NCBI RefSeq assembly: GCF_003259435.1
Contig: NZ_QLMA01000003.1
Coordinates: 709,584-773,583 of the forward strand
Direction: 5' to 3'
Length of the DNA: 64,000 nucleotides
DNA from: Chitinophaga dinghuensis
Lineage (GTDB): Bacteria; Bacteroidota; Bacteroidia; Chitinophagales; Chitinophagaceae
This document shows positions 9,202 through 17,422 of this stretch, piece by piece; position 1 is the stretch's first letter, and each line of letters begins with the position of its first letter. A program made the translations under genes and the position numbers. The notes under the pieces are model-generated. The model was not told the DNA's origin. It worked only from the letters and a program-made list of their open reading frames with translations, and searched no databases.

Positions 9202-10371
9202 ATGAAAGAATTTATCCGATTGTTAAAACGTGAGTTCAGGCTGTTTATCGGCAATTCCACCCTGCGTACGGTATTCTTCCTGGCTCCTGTATTTTACGCC
9301 ACTTTATTGGGTTTTGTGTACAAAAGCGGAAAGGTGGAGAATATACCGGTAATTGTGGTGGATAAAGACAACACTCCGCTATCCGGGCAGCTGGTGGAAA
9401 TGCTGGAGGATAACAAGAGTATCAAGGTACAGAAATACCTACAGGAACCTCCCAGTATTGAAAATGAGATAATTCGGAAAGAGGCTGCAGCAGTAGTGAT
9501 TATCCCTTCCCGGTTTGAAGCGGATATACTCCAGAAGAAATACCCGGAAGTAAATGCCTACATCAATACAGGGAATGTGCTCACTGCCAATTTTGCCTCC
9601 AAAGCATTACAGCTGACTATTGGTACCTTCTCCGCAGGTGTGTCTATCAAAGGTCTGCAGAAAATGGGTATGCCGGCGGTGAGGGCTGCCACGCAATATG
9701 AACCGTTTAAAACGAATTATATTACCCTCTTCAATACCACCGGTAACTATCTCATATTTATGTGGCCGGCTATGCTGGCAGTGGTTTTGCAACAGGTAAT
9801 CCTGCTGGCGATGGCGGTGAGTTTTGCCGCGGAATTTCAACGGGGCTCATTTGTCGAAGAATACCGGAATATGCGCAGATGGGCATTTCCTATTATGTTG
9901 ATTAAAGTGATTCCTATTTGGTTCTTCTCTATCCTGATCGTTTCTGTTTACTATCTGATGCATGTTCTCTTCAGGGTTCCTTTGCCAGAAGGTATTTTGA
10001 GCTTTATCTGGCTGACGGCGTTCTTTGTAGGCTCCGCCTCCTTTATGGGGGTGTTTGTCAGCATACTGATTCCTGATGCCTTGAAAGCCACACAAATATT
10101 AATGGTGATCGCCTCTCCTGCATTTATCATCAGCGGTTTCACCTGGCCGCTGAATGCCATGCCGGCATTTGTGCAGTTTATGGCCAATATTATTCCATTA
10201 ACGCCGTTTTTGCAAGCGTTTAAAATACTGTTGATTCAAAAAGGAGATGTGGTACTAACGTATCCGTATATACGTCACCTGGGAATATTGATCCTGGTGT
10301 ATGGCGTACTGGGATGGGTAGCGTTGAAAATAAAACTGCGGCTGATATTCAAATCTGCCACTACGAAATAG
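9202..10371 (+). CDS. ABC-2 type transporter permease
   Basis: This 389-aa protein has one N-terminal membrane helix (about 21-42), a large periplasmic domain (about 43-185) and five C-terminal helices, the layout of YhhJ/YbhS-type ABC-2 permeases. With the adaptor and outer membrane protein it should form a tripartite exporter of small molecules, lipids or polysaccharide. No ATP-binding subunit and no second permease is present in the operon, which ends at a strong terminator, so the ATPase must be encoded elsewhere. Confidence 0.88.
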   Translation: MKEFIRLLKREFRLFIGNSTLRTVFFLAPVFYATLLGFVYKSGKVENIPVIVVDKDNTPLSGQLVEMLEDNKSIKVQKYLQEPPSIENEIIRKEAAAVVIIPSRFEADILQKKYPEVNAYINTGNVLTANFASKALQLTIGTFSAGVSIKGLQKMGMPAVRAATQYEPFKTNYITLFNTTGNYLIFMWPAMLAVVLQQVILLAMAVSFAAEFQRGSFVEEYRNMRRWAFPIMLIKVIPIWFFSILIVSVYYLMHVLFRVPLPEGILSFIWLTAFFVGSASFMGVFVSILIPDALKATQILMVIASPAFIISGFTWPLNAMPAFVQFMANIIPLTPFLQAFKILLIQKGDVVLTYPYIRHLGILILVYGVLGWVALKIKLRLIFKSATTK

Positions 10372-10376
10372 CAATA

Positions 10377-10427
10377 CCGATCAATAAAGAGGGCGCCGCT
10401 TACAGTGGCGCCCTCTTTATTGATCGG
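10377..10427. terminator. Strong bidirectional terminator
   Basis: A perfect 21-bp inverted repeat (10377-10397 with 10407-10427) has a 9-nt loop. Each arm contains a GC-rich core next to A/T runs. It lies between the convergent export operon and the SnoaL-type gene. Confidence 0.85.
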
Positions 10428-10432
10428 TGGTA

Positions 10433-11278
10433 TTAATTAGCGGTTGTATAAACTCCTCTGTCTACAGTTATATTGAGTCTTTTAAGCATTTCGGCCGCAT
10501 CAAATCCTTGTTTCTTATATTCAGCCTGTACTGTTTCTTTGGCCTTTTTTAAGGCTTCCATACTTGCCCATTCAGCTACCGTAATGAATAGCAGGTTGCC
10601 TTCCTGATCTGTATATGCGTAGGCGGCGTCTTTGATAAATCCAGGAAGTTTTTTGATCATTTCCCGATTGATGTTTGTTCGGTCGGTGAATTCTTTTTTG
10701 CCGGCTGACGGGATATAGAATTTATCAATAAAGTACACATGTTCTTTGTTACCGGATAGCTGGGTGATGTCTTGTGGTAAGGCTTCCAGCTGCTGTAAGA
10801 ATCCAAGGCGATCTGTGAGTACATGGGCGCCGATGATTTTACCATCTTTAAATTCATAAATAGCCATTCCTTCATTGGTGACGGTTTTTCCTATGGCGGC
10901 GAAACCATTGAACGGGGCCACTTGTGTGCCTTGTAATTTCCATCTTACAGCGATTTTATTTCCTTCCCCAATCATCTCTTCAATGGTCCACTGAATGCCG
11001 GGAAAAGCATTTATTAGTCCCGTAATTGGCTTTGCGAAGGCAGCAGGACCTTTGTCGCCCAGTAAGCCTGGATAATCTGCGGATATCAATTCTGGCAGCA
11101 ATGTCATATCATTTTTATTTAGCGCCAGGTCATAAAGTTTTGCAAGTACTTCTTTGTTTTTCTGAGTGGTCATAGTATGCTCCTTATTTTTAGTTTTTTG
11201 AGTAGTTTGTGCGTTGGTGGTCAAGGCTGGCAGTGATATTGCGAGCAGTAGGCAAATAGTGTAAAAGGAAGTTTTCAT
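10433..11278 (-). CDS. Secreted SnoaL-like / monooxygenase-like two-domain protein
   Basis: This 281-aa protein has a signal peptide (residues 1-23, ending TNAQ). A SnoaL-type alpha+beta barrel covers about residues 40-170: an LAKLYDLALNKND start and the WTIEEMIGEGNKIAVRWKLQGT core. An antibiotic-biosynthesis-monooxygenase-like ferredoxin fold covers about 175-280. Members of the first family include ester cyclases and many small proteins of unknown activity; the second resembles heme-degrading or quinol monooxygenases. The fusion is therefore hard to assign. A -7 element lies just upstream. Only general function can be given. Confidence 0.72.
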   Translation of the reverse strand: MKTSFYTICLLLAISLPALTTNAQTTQKTKNKEHTMTTQKNKEVLAKLYDLALNKNDMTLLPELISADYPGLLGDKGPAAFAKPITGLINAFPGIQWTIEEMIGEGNKIAVRWKLQGTQVAPFNGFAAIGKTVTNEGMAIYEFKDGKIIGAHVLTDRLGFLQQLEALPQDITQLSGNKEHVYFIDKFYIPSAGKKEFTDRTNINREMIKKLPGFIKDAAYAYTDQEGNLLFITVAEWASMEALKKAKETVQAEYKKQGFDAAEMLKRLNITVDRGVYTTAN

Positions 11279-11294
11279 TTGCTTTTATTTTTCA

Positions 11295-11302
11295 CAAAGC
11301 TA
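11295..11302 (-). promoter_or_regulatory. Bacteroidota-type -7 element for the SnoaL-like gene
   Basis: The minus strand reads TAGCTTTG here, matching the TAnnTTTG consensus, 17 bp upstream of the start codon at 11278. The -33 TTG is imperfect (TTC at about the right distance). Confidence 0.4.
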
Positions 11303-11380
11303 CCTGCTCTGGGGGGCGTGGAATTGTAAAAAATCATTGATTTTCGGGTTAACGATGCTTCGCAAAAAAGGAGAAATAGG

Positions 11381-11416
11381 AAAAAGGCCGGTTCTGTTAT
11401 ACAGCGCCGACCTTTT
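11381..11416. terminator. Terminator downstream of the VOC gene
   Basis: A hairpin pairs 11381-11391 with 11407-11416 (one mismatch), with an inner CTGT/ACAG pairing and A/T tracts outside. It ends the minus-strand cluster before the SnoaL-like gene. Confidence 0.65.
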
Positions 11417-11419
11417 CTA

Positions 11420-11806
11420 TTATACATATGGACCAATCACGGAGAGGATATTTCCTGCGGGGTCTTTGAACCATGCAATGGTAGGACCGTTGCCCCGCAT
11501 AATTCCTTTTGCATCGGTTTGAATATCGCCGGTATATTGTTCAAACGTAATACCTTTATCTATCAGGCTGTCTACTGCTTTATCTACATCCTCTACCTGA
11601 AAGTTGAGTACTGTAAATGTAGCTGGTTGATGATTCGGTTTAGGATAGATGATTACCTTTTGCCCTCCGGGAATATTCAATGTAAGTACCGACATCGGAG
11701 CAGGAGATTCATCCGTTTGAACTCCCAGCAGATCCTGATAGAATGCTTTCGCTTTAGTCAGGTCATCAACGGAAAAGCTGCTGAACGCAGAGTTAATTCC
11801 AAGCAT
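11420..11806 (-). CDS. VOC superfamily (glyoxalase/bleomycin-resistance-like) protein
   Basis: This 128-aa protein has the paired beta-alpha-beta-beta-beta fold of the vicinal oxygen chelate superfamily. The first half contains [18 protein letters not shown] and the second ends [14 protein letters not shown], the usual metal-site strand. Such proteins may be isomerases, dioxygenases or drug-binding proteins; the sequence does not decide. It lies 57 bp downstream of the amidohydrolase gene on the same strand and may share its transcript. Confidence 0.8.
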   Translation of the reverse strand: MLGINSAFSSFSVDDLTKAKAFYQDLLGVQTDESPAPMSVLTLNIPGGQKVIIYPKPNHQPATFTVLNFQVEDVDKAVDSLIDKGITFEQYTGDIQTDAKGIMRGNGPTIAWFKDPAGNILSVIGPYV

Positions 11807-11863
11807 GGCAGTGAGTTTTACGTAATTTACAACAATGAGGGTAGAATCGTAGCGGAGTGGACC

Positions 11864-12820
11864 TCACCCGTTCAGTCCCAGCAATCTGGCCGCGTTCCCA
11901 CCAGCAATTTTCGATATCTCTTCCGTTGATAATGGAATATTATTAAGTAGCTCTATTCCGGATTCATTGGCGCTGAAAGGGTAATCCACAGAAAACATAA
12001 CATTATCGATGCCAAATGTGCCCAGAGCAGCCAGGAGGGGAGGCAAGGAGAAAATGCCACTAGTAGTAAGATACACCTGATCGCGCAGGGTCTGACTGAC
12101 TGTACGCTGATGATATCCTGTGCTGGTAACCTTAAACTTTTCATCTAGCCGCGACATCATCATGGGAAGCATTTCTCCCATATGCCCAATAATAATTTTT
12201 AATCGAGGGAATCGATCCAGTGTTCCGGAGACGATCAATCGCAATACTTGGAGCGCTGTTTGAGCATGCCATCCCCAGCCGCCACATGCGAGCATAATTC
12301 TTAATGAATCTGGTAAGTCGTGGTAATAAGCCTCGGTTACCAATTCCGGTAATAAGCCCGGGTGGAGATACAACGGCATTTGTAATTGTTCTGCCTTTTC
12401 CAGAAGGGGGCTGAATGTAGGATGATCCAGAAATTTTCCATTGGTTAGACCATTTATCAGCGCTCCACAAAAATGATGGGCCTCTTTGGCTCTTTCCAGT
12501 TCATCGGCGGCCGCCTGAGGGGACGACATGGGCAAGTGAGCAAATGCCTGGAATCGGGCAGGATAGGGAGAAATGCGTGCAGCAAGAAGGTCATTGTATC
12601 TGGTAGCAAATGAAAGCGCTTGCTGAGGTGGCAAACTTTCAGCACCACTGCCAACAACAGATAATACCTGCATGTCAATACCGTTGTCGTCCATGGATTT
12701 TAAGCGGGCATCGCTGATATCGACGAGTTTTTCTAATGCCGCTTGTGGAAGAGGCCACTGCTGTATTTCAGGAGCGAATTCTGGAAAAGCAACATGCTCT
12801 TCTAATGTAATTATGCGCAT
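11864..12820 (-). CDS. Amidohydrolase-2 family (ACMSD / resorcylate decarboxylase-like) enzyme
   Basis: This 318-aa TIM-barrel metalloenzyme begins with TLEEH, the variant first motif typical of gamma-resorcylate decarboxylase relatives. It continues with YLHPG, IIGHMGE and FSVDYPF, which supply the further metal and catalytic residues. Relatives are non-oxidative decarboxylases or hydrolases of aromatic acids. It lies between a Crp/Fnr regulator (67 bp upstream) and the VOC protein, suggesting a small regulated catabolic or detoxification cluster. The substrate is unknown. Confidence 0.85.
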   Translation of the reverse strand: MRIITLEEHVAFPEFAPEIQQWPLPQAALEKLVDISDARLKSMDDNGIDMQVLSVVGSGAESLPPQQALSFATRYNDLLAARISPYPARFQAFAHLPMSSPQAAADELERAKEAHHFCGALINGLTNGKFLDHPTFSPLLEKAEQLQMPLYLHPGLLPELVTEAYYHDLPDSLRIMLACGGWGWHAQTALQVLRLIVSGTLDRFPRLKIIIGHMGEMLPMMMSRLDEKFKVTSTGYHQRTVSQTLRDQVYLTTSGIFSLPPLLAALGTFGIDNVMFSVDYPFSANESGIELLNNIPLSTEEISKIAGGNAARLLGLNG

Positions 12821-12887
12821 AGCTGTTTGATTTGAAATACAAATCTCCAGCTATCCATTTTTTATAATATTGATCCTGATCAAAAAA

Positions 12888-13457
12888 TCATGACCCGGAT
12901 TTAATTCTGCTGAGGGCCTCCTGTGTAATATTGAGATAGTTGGCTACTAACTTGTTGGATAAACGAAGTACCATCTCCGGGTTTTCTTCCAGGAGTAGCT
13001 GGTAGCGCTCTCGGGGATTGAGTGTAATGAAATCTTCCAGTCTGGTGGTATTTATGATGTAGGCATGCTCGAGAAAACCACGATAGAATTTTTCCCATGC
13101 AGGAATGGTATTCAATAGCGCATAAAAGTCTTCCCGACTAATATATAACAACTCCGACTGTTCAACCGCCTGCGTATCTTCTTTAAGTAAAGTACCACCA
13201 ATAAAAGAGGCAAGGGAAGTAGAGAAGGTATTCTCAAAAGCAAACCGCCTGGTAGCTTCTCTGCCGTCAGGTTTAATGAAATATACCCTTAAACATCCTT
13301 TATTGACGAAAAACATTCGCCGGGAGAGGTCTCCTGTTCTTCCTACCAATTCATTCTTTTTTGCATCCAATGGCTTAAAGTGGCTGAGTACCTGTTGTAG
13401 GTCCGCTTCATTTAGTTGAACTCTGTCGGTGATGAATTTGATCAGTTGTTGGTACAT
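12888..13457 (-). CDS. Crp/Fnr family transcriptional regulator
   Basis: This is a 189-aa protein from the ATG at 13457; an in-frame TTG at 13478 would add 7 residues. The N-terminal two thirds form a cyclic-nucleotide-binding-like beta roll, with a KKNELVGRTGDLSRRMFFVNKG segment. The C-terminus is a short helix-turn-helix (NYLNITQEALSRIK). The ligand-binding arginine pattern of true cAMP binders is not obvious, as in most Bacteroidota relatives. It is the first gene of the run with the amidohydrolase and VOC genes and may control them. Confidence 0.85.
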   Translation of the reverse strand: MYQQLIKFITDRVQLNEADLQQVLSHFKPLDAKKNELVGRTGDLSRRMFFVNKGCLRVYFIKPDGREATRRFAFENTFSTSLASFIGGTLLKEDTQAVEQSELLYISREDFYALLNTIPAWEKFYRGFLEHAYIINTTRLEDFITLNPRERYQLLLEENPEMVLRLSNKLVANYLNITQEALSRIKSGS

Positions 13458-13629
13458 GTAGATGGAATGTGGTAGCAATAATAGATAAAAGTAGACAATA
13501 CTAAAAATGAGGCAGGGAAATGGATTTCAATTTAAATAATGGAGGTCCACTAAGTTGAAATTTACGATTGGACCTTGAAAATTCCGGATAAATATAAGAC
13601 GTGATGTACTCGCAAAGCTTTTAAAAAAT

Positions 13630-13666
13630 AAGAGGTCACAAAATGATTTCTCATTTGTGACCTCTT
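13630..13666. terminator. Terminator hairpin downstream of the coiled-coil gene
   Basis: A 13-bp inverted repeat (13630-13642 with 13654-13666) has an 11-nt loop that can partly pair further. An A/T run lies on the distal side for minus-strand transcription. It ends the gene at 13703-14164. Confidence 0.7.
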
Positions 13667-13702
13667 GCAACTGTATTTCTGATATATTGAACCAGGTATG
13701 CT

Positions 13703-14164
13703 TTAAGCGTTCTCCTTGATCAACTCATCTACCAGGATACGCTGCTTACGGATATCATCATTCAGGCGTTCCAGGTACTTTTTTGATTTAGCAATTTTCT
13801 CTGCCTGCTTATGGGCTTTCTCAGTTGATTTACTGGCATCCTTTGCCGCCTGGGTGGCTTTCTTAGCCAGTTTCTCATCGCCAATTTCGCCATCATGCAG
13901 ATCTGATGCATGCTGTTTGGCCGTTTTCATTGCTTTGTCAGCTTCTTCGTTTAGTTTTTCTGCATCTGCAATCAACTCTTGCTGGCTCAGCGCTTCATAG
14001 GCGGCTTTTAATTCCAGGTCGTTTAATTTAGTTTGCTCATTTAAGATTTCCTTTTTTCTTTTTAACGTGGCAATTGCATCTTTGTCAATTTTTTGAGCTA
14101 CAGCACCCATCGCGGTGAATAAAATAATAGCAACAACTGTGACAGCTTTTAGGCCTCTTTTCAT
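13703..14164 (-). CDS. Secreted helical coiled-coil protein
   Basis: This 153-aa protein has a signal peptide (residues 1-23, ending GAVAQ) followed by an almost wholly helical, Lys/Glu/Ala-rich chain. It has heptad-like spacing at about 30-80 and 95-150, separated by a DGEIGDE break. No catalytic motif is visible. Small periplasmic helical proteins of this type are common in Chitinophaga relatives, but I know no function for this one. It stands alone between two terminators. Confidence 0.7.
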   Translation of the reverse strand: MKRGLKAVTVVAIILFTAMGAVAQKIDKDAIATLKRKKEILNEQTKLNDLELKAAYEALSQQELIADAEKLNEEADKAMKTAKQHASDLHDGEIGDEKLAKKATQAAKDASKSTEKAHKQAEKIAKSKKYLERLNDDIRKQRILVDELIKENA

Positions 14165-14400
14165 AAATATAAGTGGTTTGATTTTCGCTCGGTTTGCAAG
14201 AAGGGTGCCAAAACGCTTTGCAGCCTTGATTCCATTCCTGTCGGTTTTTCAAATGTTAAAAATAAATAATATTATTTAATACGGTATTTTTTTGTAGAAA
14301 GATTTTTGTCTTTCTATACATTCACCTGCTTATTTGCTGCGCTTAAAGTGGAGGAATTTATAACAAACCAAGGTAAGAGGGGAGAAAGGAATGGGTTTTC

Positions 14401-14434
14401 AAAAAGGGTTGCTCTATATAGAACAACCCTTTTT
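14401..14434. terminator. Terminator downstream of the lanthipeptide-like gene
   Basis: An 11-bp perfect inverted repeat (14401-14411 with 14424-14434) has A/T-rich ends, giving a T tract on either strand. It lies 14 bp past the stop codon of the minus-strand peptide gene. Confidence 0.75.
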
Positions 14435-14447
14435 CAATCAGCTGAAA

Positions 14448-14633
14448 CTATGCACAAGCATGGTTTTGACATACAGTGTTGCACACTGTATAGTTGATTG
14501 TGTTGCATAAGGTGTTAGCCATGGAATTGTAGGCTGCGCCTCCGATAATTTGCTCAGGCTGCTGTACGAGTGAGGCAACCACTGTTTTGTCAAAAACTAA
14601 TTTCTTCTCCAGGTGGAGTTTTTTCTTTTTCAT
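14448..14633 (-). CDS. Class I lanthipeptide-like precursor peptide (orphan)
   Basis: This 61-aa peptide starts at the ATG at 14631-14633; the frame extends further upstream but without coding character. The N-terminus (MKKKKLHLEKKLVFDK) and a Q-x-IIGG end at residues 29-32 match the leader type of Bacteroidota class I lanthipeptides such as those of Chitinophaga. The core of about 29 residues has one Ser, four Thr and four Cys, with three Thr-x-Cys units (TLC, TVC, TVC), which suits lanthionine formation. No LanB, LanC, protease or exporter gene is adjacent, so modification would have to act in trans. It is followed by a terminator and faces the DUF5995-like gene. Confidence 0.72.
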   Translation of the reverse strand: MKKKKLHLEKKLVFDKTVVASLVQQPEQIIGGAAYNSMANTLCNTINYTVCNTVCQNHACA

Positions 14634-14816
14634 AGTGTGAAATTTAAGGTTCGAAATGAAGTTAACAGTTGCCCCTGCATAATAGCTACAGTAAATATGC
14701 TGGTTGCATCGAGTTTTAGATGCTCCGGCTGGTTTTATTCCCACCAAATTATTATATTTATTGATAAGCGGTTTCAGAGCGACTGCCATGATACCATTCC
14801 CCAAAAACAAATACAT

Positions 14817-15620
14817 ATGTCGTCAACCCCAATAATAGCAAGTACTTTGGATGAAGTACTGGCAAAGCTGGAAGAGATCATCAGTAACGCCATTAAGAAT
14901 AATGACCGTAGCGGTTATTTCGCTGCCCTGTATTATAAGGTAACCTTGAAAGTAAAAGAGGGAATAGCAGCTGGGCAGTTTGGAGATGGAAAAAGTATTA
15001 CCAGATTGGATATACAATTTGCAAACCGATATTTCCATGCATTTGATCAGTGGCAGCAAGGGAAAGCGGTCACCAGTTCCTGGGAAGTTTGCTTCAATGC
15101 TACGAAGAAGCGTTCCTATCTGATATTACAACACCTCTTATTGGGTATGAATGCCCATATCAACCTCGACTTAGGAATCGCTGCATGTGAGGTGTCTGAC
15201 GGCAATCTGGACAACCTGAGAACGGATTATAATAATATTAACCTGATTCTGTCTTCCCTTACATATGGCGTTATCAGTCAGCTGAACCTGCTGTCTCCCT
15301 TTATGTCTATCCTTGGTTTCAGAGGTACCAAATCAAATTCAATGTTGGTGCAATTCAGTCTTGGTAATGCCAGGGATGGTTCCTGGTGTTTTGCGGAGGA
15401 ACTGGCGCTACTGAAAGATAATGCATATGATGCGTTTATTGTCAAGCGCGATAGTGAAATAGCAGAACTTGGAGGAAGCTTGATTAAAAACAGCGGGTTT
15501 CTGAGGATAGGCGTCTGGTTAATACACGTGTTCGAATGTAAGAAGGTAAGTTATATTATCGATGTGTTGAATGACTTTAAAAAGCCTTACAAGAAGGACT
15601 TGAAAGGGTTCAAACTTTAA
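14817..15620 (+). CDS. DUF5995-like protein
   Basis: This 267-aa protein starts at the ATG at 14817; upstream in-frame codons overlap the divergent peptide gene and look non-coding. Recognisable segments are LLGMNAHINLDLGIAA (about 116-131) and DGSWCFAEELALL (about 196-208), which I associate with the DUF5995 family. The N-H-N-D-like pattern could bind a metal, but no activity is known to me. The protein has no signal peptide. A weak hairpin at about 15645-15680 may end the transcript. Confidence 0.7.
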   Translation: MSSTPIIASTLDEVLAKLEEIISNAIKNNDRSGYFAALYYKVTLKVKEGIAAGQFGDGKSITRLDIQFANRYFHAFDQWQQGKAVTSSWEVCFNATKKRSYLILQHLLLGMNAHINLDLGIAACEVSDGNLDNLRTDYNNINLILSSLTYGVISQLNLLSPFMSILGFRGTKSNSMLVQFSLGNARDGSWCFAEELALLKDNAYDAFIVKRDSEIAELGGSLIKNSGFLRIGVWLIHVFECKKVSYIIDVLNDFKKPYKKDLKGFKL

Positions 15621-15769
15621 ATTATAATACTCATAGAAAGGAAAGGGTTGCCTCTACAGCGTAGATACAGCCTTTTTTTGTATTCCATTGATAGATGGTT
15701 GTTAAATAATTTCGATATACTGTGTGGCATTACAAGATGTTTAGATGTAAATTCATTATTTACTAACCT

Positions 15770-16801
15770 ATGAAATACAAATTCTGGAAGGCCATTCCCG
15801 GGATAAATCACCCCGAATTACATGGTCGGGAGTTATTTGGAAGATGTCCCGATGCTGGAGGACTTGTGAAAATTGATGAAAACCTGCAACGCCACGAAAG
15901 TACAGTAGGTCAGTATGTTGATAAGTTTATTGTTGAAAATGATTTTGTAACGGTACGTACAACTGAATCAAAACTATGGGAGTTAAACCGGCACGACTTA
16001 TCCACTCATCGTCTGATTGGTAATTATCCTGAAGAACTCATTGACTTAGTACATAAAGGAGACCTTGTGGTGGGTTATTATAAAAATGATAGGAATGAGG
16101 GCAGCTATGTTTGTTTTAATGTAGCGAGTGGCGAAGAAATTTGGAGGCATCCGGCAATTATAAGGTCTTATGTTACTATCCTTATAGAGGGAGATGAATG
16201 TATTATTCAAAATCGTGAACAGTTTCAGACAATTTGCTTTAGTCTGTCGACTGGACAAGTAAGATGGGAGTTCCGAGATAAGGAATCGGATGAACGTCCT
16301 GATAAAAGTCGTAGTCACTATATAACATCAATATTTATCGTAGCGGAAAGAGTTTTTGCACCTTATAGCAGGCCTGAGTATCAATCGGGGATTACGGCAC
16401 TTGATTTGCAAACTGGCGAAATACTTTTTGAGTATGCGTTTAGAACTGACGCTGTTTGGAAAAACAAATTATACGCCTTTACAGAAAATAGTGTTGACCG
16501 TTATTTTATTAAAGAGTTGGATGCAGTTTCAGGCGAAATTATTTCAGCTCAAATTACACCGATAGTAGAATCTTACTTTACCTACCGTAAATATGCATGT
16601 GAGGTGTATGTTAAAGATGGTTGGATATATTTGTTTAACGCGCAATGCGACAGAATAGCTGTAATTGAATTGAGTAGTTTAGCTGTAACCTGGGAACATG
16701 CATTGCCGAAGAATTTCACCCCAAATATTATTCATGCAGTTGATGAGAAATTATTCATAAGTGGGCTACACGAAGATATCCTGGTTTATAGGAAGTCTTA
16801 G
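15770..16801 (+). CDS. PQQ-like beta-propeller repeat protein
   Basis: This 343-aa protein consists of repeated beta-blade units with Trp-docking-type motifs. Examples are CFNVASGEEIWRHP, CFSLSTGQVRWEF, ALDLQTGEILFEY and VIELSSLAVTWEH, spaced about 45-60 residues apart. This is the pattern of PQQ-binding-like or YncE-type propellers. No signal peptide is visible, so it is probably cytoplasmic and unlikely to be a PQQ dehydrogenase; a scaffold or binding role is more likely. Its stop codon directly abuts the decayed recombinase remnant at the island edge. Confidence 0.72.
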   Translation: MKYKFWKAIPGINHPELHGRELFGRCPDAGGLVKIDENLQRHESTVGQYVDKFIVENDFVTVRTTESKLWELNRHDLSTHRLIGNYPEELIDLVHKGDLVVGYYKNDRNEGSYVCFNVASGEEIWRHPAIIRSYVTILIEGDECIIQNREQFQTICFSLSTGQVRWEFRDKESDERPDKSRSHYITSIFIVAERVFAPYSRPEYQSGITALDLQTGEILFEYAFRTDAVWKNKLYAFTENSVDRYFIKELDAVSGEIISAQITPIVESYFTYRKYACEVYVKDGWIYLFNAQCDRIAVIELSSLAVTWEHALPKNFTPNIIHAVDEKLFISGLHEDILVYRKS

Positions 16802-16918
16802 GGCAGATATTGATTCCCTGTAGATAAAGGATTTGGAAGTGCTTAAAAAAGGAAAAGGTCGGAGATGTCTCCGACCTTTTTACTTCCGTGCCCCTTAGTG
16901 GAACATTATCGAACCAGT
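16802..16918 (+). pseudogene. Decayed copy of a serine recombinase 3' end and tRNA-Leu 3' end
   Basis: Positions 16826-16890 match 33206-33270 closely, including a run of 15 identical bases (16826-16840 with 33206-33220) and the hairpin stem GGTCGGAG/CTCCGACC. At 33.2 kb this sequence encodes the recombinase end (VKDLEVLKNEK); here it reads IKDLEVLKK and is preceded by an in-frame stop and followed by a frameshift. The tRNA-end words GTGCCC and CGAACCAG follow in the same order, but the bases between them differ. It marks the left edge of the accessory region and looks like the scar of an earlier related integration. Confidence 0.65.
16857..16876. terminator. Hairpin of the repeated edge sequence
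   Basis: An inverted repeat GGTCGGAGA/TCTCCGACC with a 2-nt loop is followed by a T run on the plus strand. The same hairpin occurs at 33236-33256 next to the tRNA-Leu gene. It could terminate the propeller gene. Confidence 0.55.
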
Positions 16919-17034
16919 TAATGTTGATAATGAAAAAGTTATCGATTTTGGGGCATCTATGAGTATATCTCCTAGGGAGCAATGGGTATGTTAGCTCAAC
17001 TTTACGGATCTGATAAAATTATCAAGTGCGCTTA

Positions 17035-17241
17035 TTACAAAGGATTGTGATCGGAGGATTTTCGCCAAAACCAGACAGTAAGAAAGATGAAAACTCCCGT
17101 TACAAAGATGGCTATCGGTATCAGAGATGTTCTATTTGCTGTGATATCCGGGGCATCGGAAGTTAGAATACGGAATAGCTCTTTCAATGAGCCAAAAGCA
17201 ATTAGCCCCATGACAATCGCGTAAATTTTCCACTTTTTCAT
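17035..17241 (-). CDS. Small two-TM membrane protein
   Basis: This 68-aa protein has two hydrophobic stretches (about residues 6-23 and 40-59) separated by a polar loop, and charged ends. It has no motif I recognise. Length and composition fit a real small inner-membrane protein. It lies just inside the left edge of the accessory island, about 180 bp downstream of the transglutaminase-like gene. Confidence 0.45.
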   Translation of the reverse strand: MKKWKIYAIVMGLIAFGSLKELFRILTSDAPDITANRTSLIPIAIFVTGVFIFLTVWFWRKSSDHNPL

Positions 17242-17422
17242 ATAAAAAGATTATAGGTATAGTTAAGGAAATGCCTCTGTAAAACATGTAATCGGGAGTA
17301 AAAGTATAGAAATACGTTTTAAAGGACATGATTGATATTAATTATTCCGTAATTTCCAATCGTGTCCCCTTACTTCCCGCTATATTTATACAGCTTCTGC
17401 AAACAGACAAGTTTTTGAAGAA

